64,000 bases of DNA, from contig NZ_CAKPTG010000003.1 in NCBI RefSeq assembly GCF_934190775.1, forward strand, positions 124,001-188,000, read 5' to 3'. Positions 62,753-64,000 of the stretch are shown here, in pieces. Origin of the DNA: an uncultured Phascolarctobacterium sp. GTDB lineage: Bacteria; Bacillota; Negativicutes; Acidaminococcales; Acidaminococcaceae. A model generated the notes under the pieces. That model had not been told where the DNA came from, made no database searches, and saw only the letters and a program-made list of their open reading frames with translations. Every line of letters starts with the position of its first letter. The first letter of the stretch is position 1. A program made the position numbers and the translations under genes.

Positions 62753-63496
62753 GTGGCGGACGTGAAATGGATAAAGATTGCTGTTGATATGTTCGACAAC
62801 CGCAAGATTAAACAGATTGGCAGCATGCCGGAGGGCGACAGCCTTCTGCTGATGTGGGTACAGCTGCTCTGCCTTGCCGGTAATGTCAACGATGGCGGCT
62901 TTATCTATCTGACAAAGGAAATCCCATATACGGACGAAATGCTGGCTACGCAGTTTAACAAGCCTATTTCGACTGTAAGGCTTGCGCTGAAGACCTTTGA
63001 ACAGTTTGGCATGATAGAAATCATCAACAACACGATTTTCCTGTCAAGCTGGGAGAAGTACCAGAGCACAGACAGGCTGGCAACGATAAGAGAAAAAGAC
63101 AGGGAACGCAAGCGGAGAAAAAGGGAAGCTGAAAAGCTTTTACCTCAAAATTCCATGGAATGTCCGCGGACGTCCATGGACGTTCCACGCCTAGATATAG
63201 AAGGAGATATAGATATAGATAAAGATAAGAATAAGAGTATATCTAAAAAATCTCCCCGCCATAAACACGGCGAATATCAAAACGTGCTGCTGTCAGATGA
63301 TGATCTGGATAAACTGAAGGCTGAGTTCCCTTCTGATTGGGACCAGCGTATACAGCGCTTGTCTGAATATATGGCTTCCAGCGGCAAGAGCTATAAAAAC
63401 CACCTTGCTACTATCCGTAATTGGGCAAGGCGCGACAAGCCTGCTGCAAAGGCTGCAGGCGGCGAAGATATGACTGATTTGGACAAATACTTTTAG
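62753..63496 (+). CDS. Phage replisome organiser (DnaD-like N-terminus)
   Basis: A 247-aa protein from GTG 62753 behind aaagggggc. The winged-helix part (KWIKIAVDMFDNRKIKQI, LLLMWVQLLCLAGNVNDGGFIYLT) is typical of phage replisome organisers. A charged linker and a C-terminal domain (SYKNHLATIRNWARRD) follow. It should recruit the loader encoded next. Confidence 0.92.
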   Translation: MADVKWIKIAVDMFDNRKIKQIGSMPEGDSLLLMWVQLLCLAGNVNDGGFIYLTKEIPYTDEMLATQFNKPISTVRLALKTFEQFGMIEIINNTIFLSSWEKYQSTDRLATIREKDRERKRRKREAEKLLPQNSMECPRTSMDVPRLDIEGDIDIDKDKNKSISKKSPRHKHGEYQNVLLSDDDLDKLKAEFPSDWDQRIQRLSEYMASSGKSYKNHLATIRNWARRDKPAAKAAGGEDMTDLDKYF

Positions 63497-63508
63497 GAAG
63501 GTGAGCAC

Positions 63509-64000
63509 ATGGAAAACATAACGGAGGTTTTAATGGAATCTATTGCGAAGGTGGAAAAAATAATTGCAGCAGAAGAACCAGCGCTGGGTGATTACGAAAA
63601 AGATGGCCTGCTTTACTGTGGTAAGTGCCATACGCCGAAAGAGTTCCGCGGCAGCTTCCTGGGCATGGTCAAGGTAGTGCCGTGCCTCTGCCGGTGCAGA
63701 TCCGAAAAATTGGCGGAAGAAGAACAGCAGCGCAAAGCTGAAAAGCAGCAGGCGCGCATCAGGCAGCATCGCCGTGCCAGCTTCCTTGAAAGCGATATGC
63801 AGCATTGGAACTTTGCAGCTGATGACGGTGCGGACCCGCGCATAATGAGAGCTGCTAAAAACTATGTTGGCAACTTTACGCACTTCCGGGAGCAGGGCAA
63901 AGGCCTGCTGCTGTATGGTGGTGTGGGAACCGGTAAGACTTTTGCTGCAGCCTGCATCGTCAATGCCCTGATAGACTCCGGCAGAACCTGCCTGATGACC
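63509..64000 (+). CDS. DnaC-like helicase loader, 5' part
   Basis: The first 164 codons are in the window. A Cys-rich part (LYCGKCHTPKEF, CLCRCRSEK) and coiled coil precede the AAA+ core with Walker A LLLYGGVGTGKTFAAA. It loads the replicative helicase. Start ATG 63509, 12 bases after the organiser stop; it runs off the edge. Confidence 0.93.
   Translation, partial: MENITEVLMESIAKVEKIIAAEEPALGDYEKDGLLYCGKCHTPKEFRGSFLGMVKVVPCLCRCRSEKLAEEEQQRKAEKQQARIRQHRRASFLESDMQHWNFAADDGADPRIMRAAKNYVGNFTHFREQGKGLLLYGGVGTGKTFAAACIVNALIDSGRTCLMT

Noticed and set aside
1..64000. CRISPR array
   Set aside because: No regularly spaced short repeats with unique spacers were seen anywhere in the window.

Overview
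The window looks like a chromosomal accessory region of an anaerobic, diderm member of the Firmicutes, most likely a Negativicute. Codon style, Shine-Dalgarno sites and gene families are Firmicutes-like (KtrAB, WYL regulators, TyrS, BrnQ, ferredoxins, an F420H2-dehydrogenase-beta-like protein). The TonB-dependent outer-membrane receptor at 26154-28271 needs an outer membrane. No rRNA is present; one tRNA (Pro, CGG) is. Genus and species cannot be fixed from the sequence.

Layout. 1-2196: the 3' end of a BREX-like locus (BrxL, a small Cys-pair protein, a cysteine desulfurase), then a decayed Y-family polymerase remnant. 2541-3736: a rolling-circle Rep gene broken by a frameshift at an A9 run, bounded by related hairpins. 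3826-6606: a 5'-truncated HD-domain pseudogene, a DUF2130 coiled-coil protein and an orphan ORF. 6622-10087: a block between two near-identical terminators, with an HxlR regulator, two flavin split-barrel proteins (one fused to a ferredoxin), a zinc macrodomain hydrolase and a class-M sirtuin (reversible protein ADP-ribosylation). 10132-14090: KtrA/KtrB potassium uptake and a divergent KdpD/KdpE-like two-component system. 14124-19922: a PD-(D/E)XK-like membrane protein with an apparent frameshift, a ZIP transporter, a YitT/YczE-like membrane protein, a structured intergenic region, an AlbA/Schlafen ATPase-like regulator and an MBL hydrolase.

20418-25581: two WYL regulators followed by RNA-repair genes (Tpt1/KptA 2'-phosphotransferase, Thg1-like polymerase, polynucleotide kinase-phosphatase), separated by three serial intrinsic terminators, the last lying inside the end of a small ORF. 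26046-33560: an AT-rich island with a TonB receptor, a CobN-like chelatase, a substrate-binding protein and a MerR regulator, resembling a tetrapyrrole/haem acquisition system. 34058-36541: a UvrA-like (class II) ABC ATPase. 36576-41695: a three-gene McrBC-type module (coiled-coil protein, McrB-like AAA+, DUF2357/PD-(D/E)XK nuclease) bounded by about 54-bp direct repeats. 41862-46476: redox genes, including a DUF134-NifX fusion, a thioredoxin-thioredoxin reductase fusion, a ferredoxin and a membrane Fe-S protein. 46578-48911: an AT-rich insert bounded by duplicated copies of that last gene's 3' end and terminator. 49173-54328: housekeeping genes (YbaK, Mrp, BrnQ, TyrS, MscL, a DnaA-N-like protein).

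54410-64000 (continuing past the edge): a prophage next to tRNA-Pro(CGG), with integrase, a DUF1828 gene and its convergent partner, ImmA, CI-like and Cro-like regulators with four shared operators, an antirepressor, Gp157, an annealing-protein candidate, HNH, NinB-like, replisome organiser and a DnaC-like loader.

The strongest themes are BREX linked to a dedicated sulfur donor, a WYL/RNA-repair locus behind serial attenuators, a TonB-CobN acquisition operon, and a repeated pattern in which accessory modules sit between duplicated terminator hairpins.
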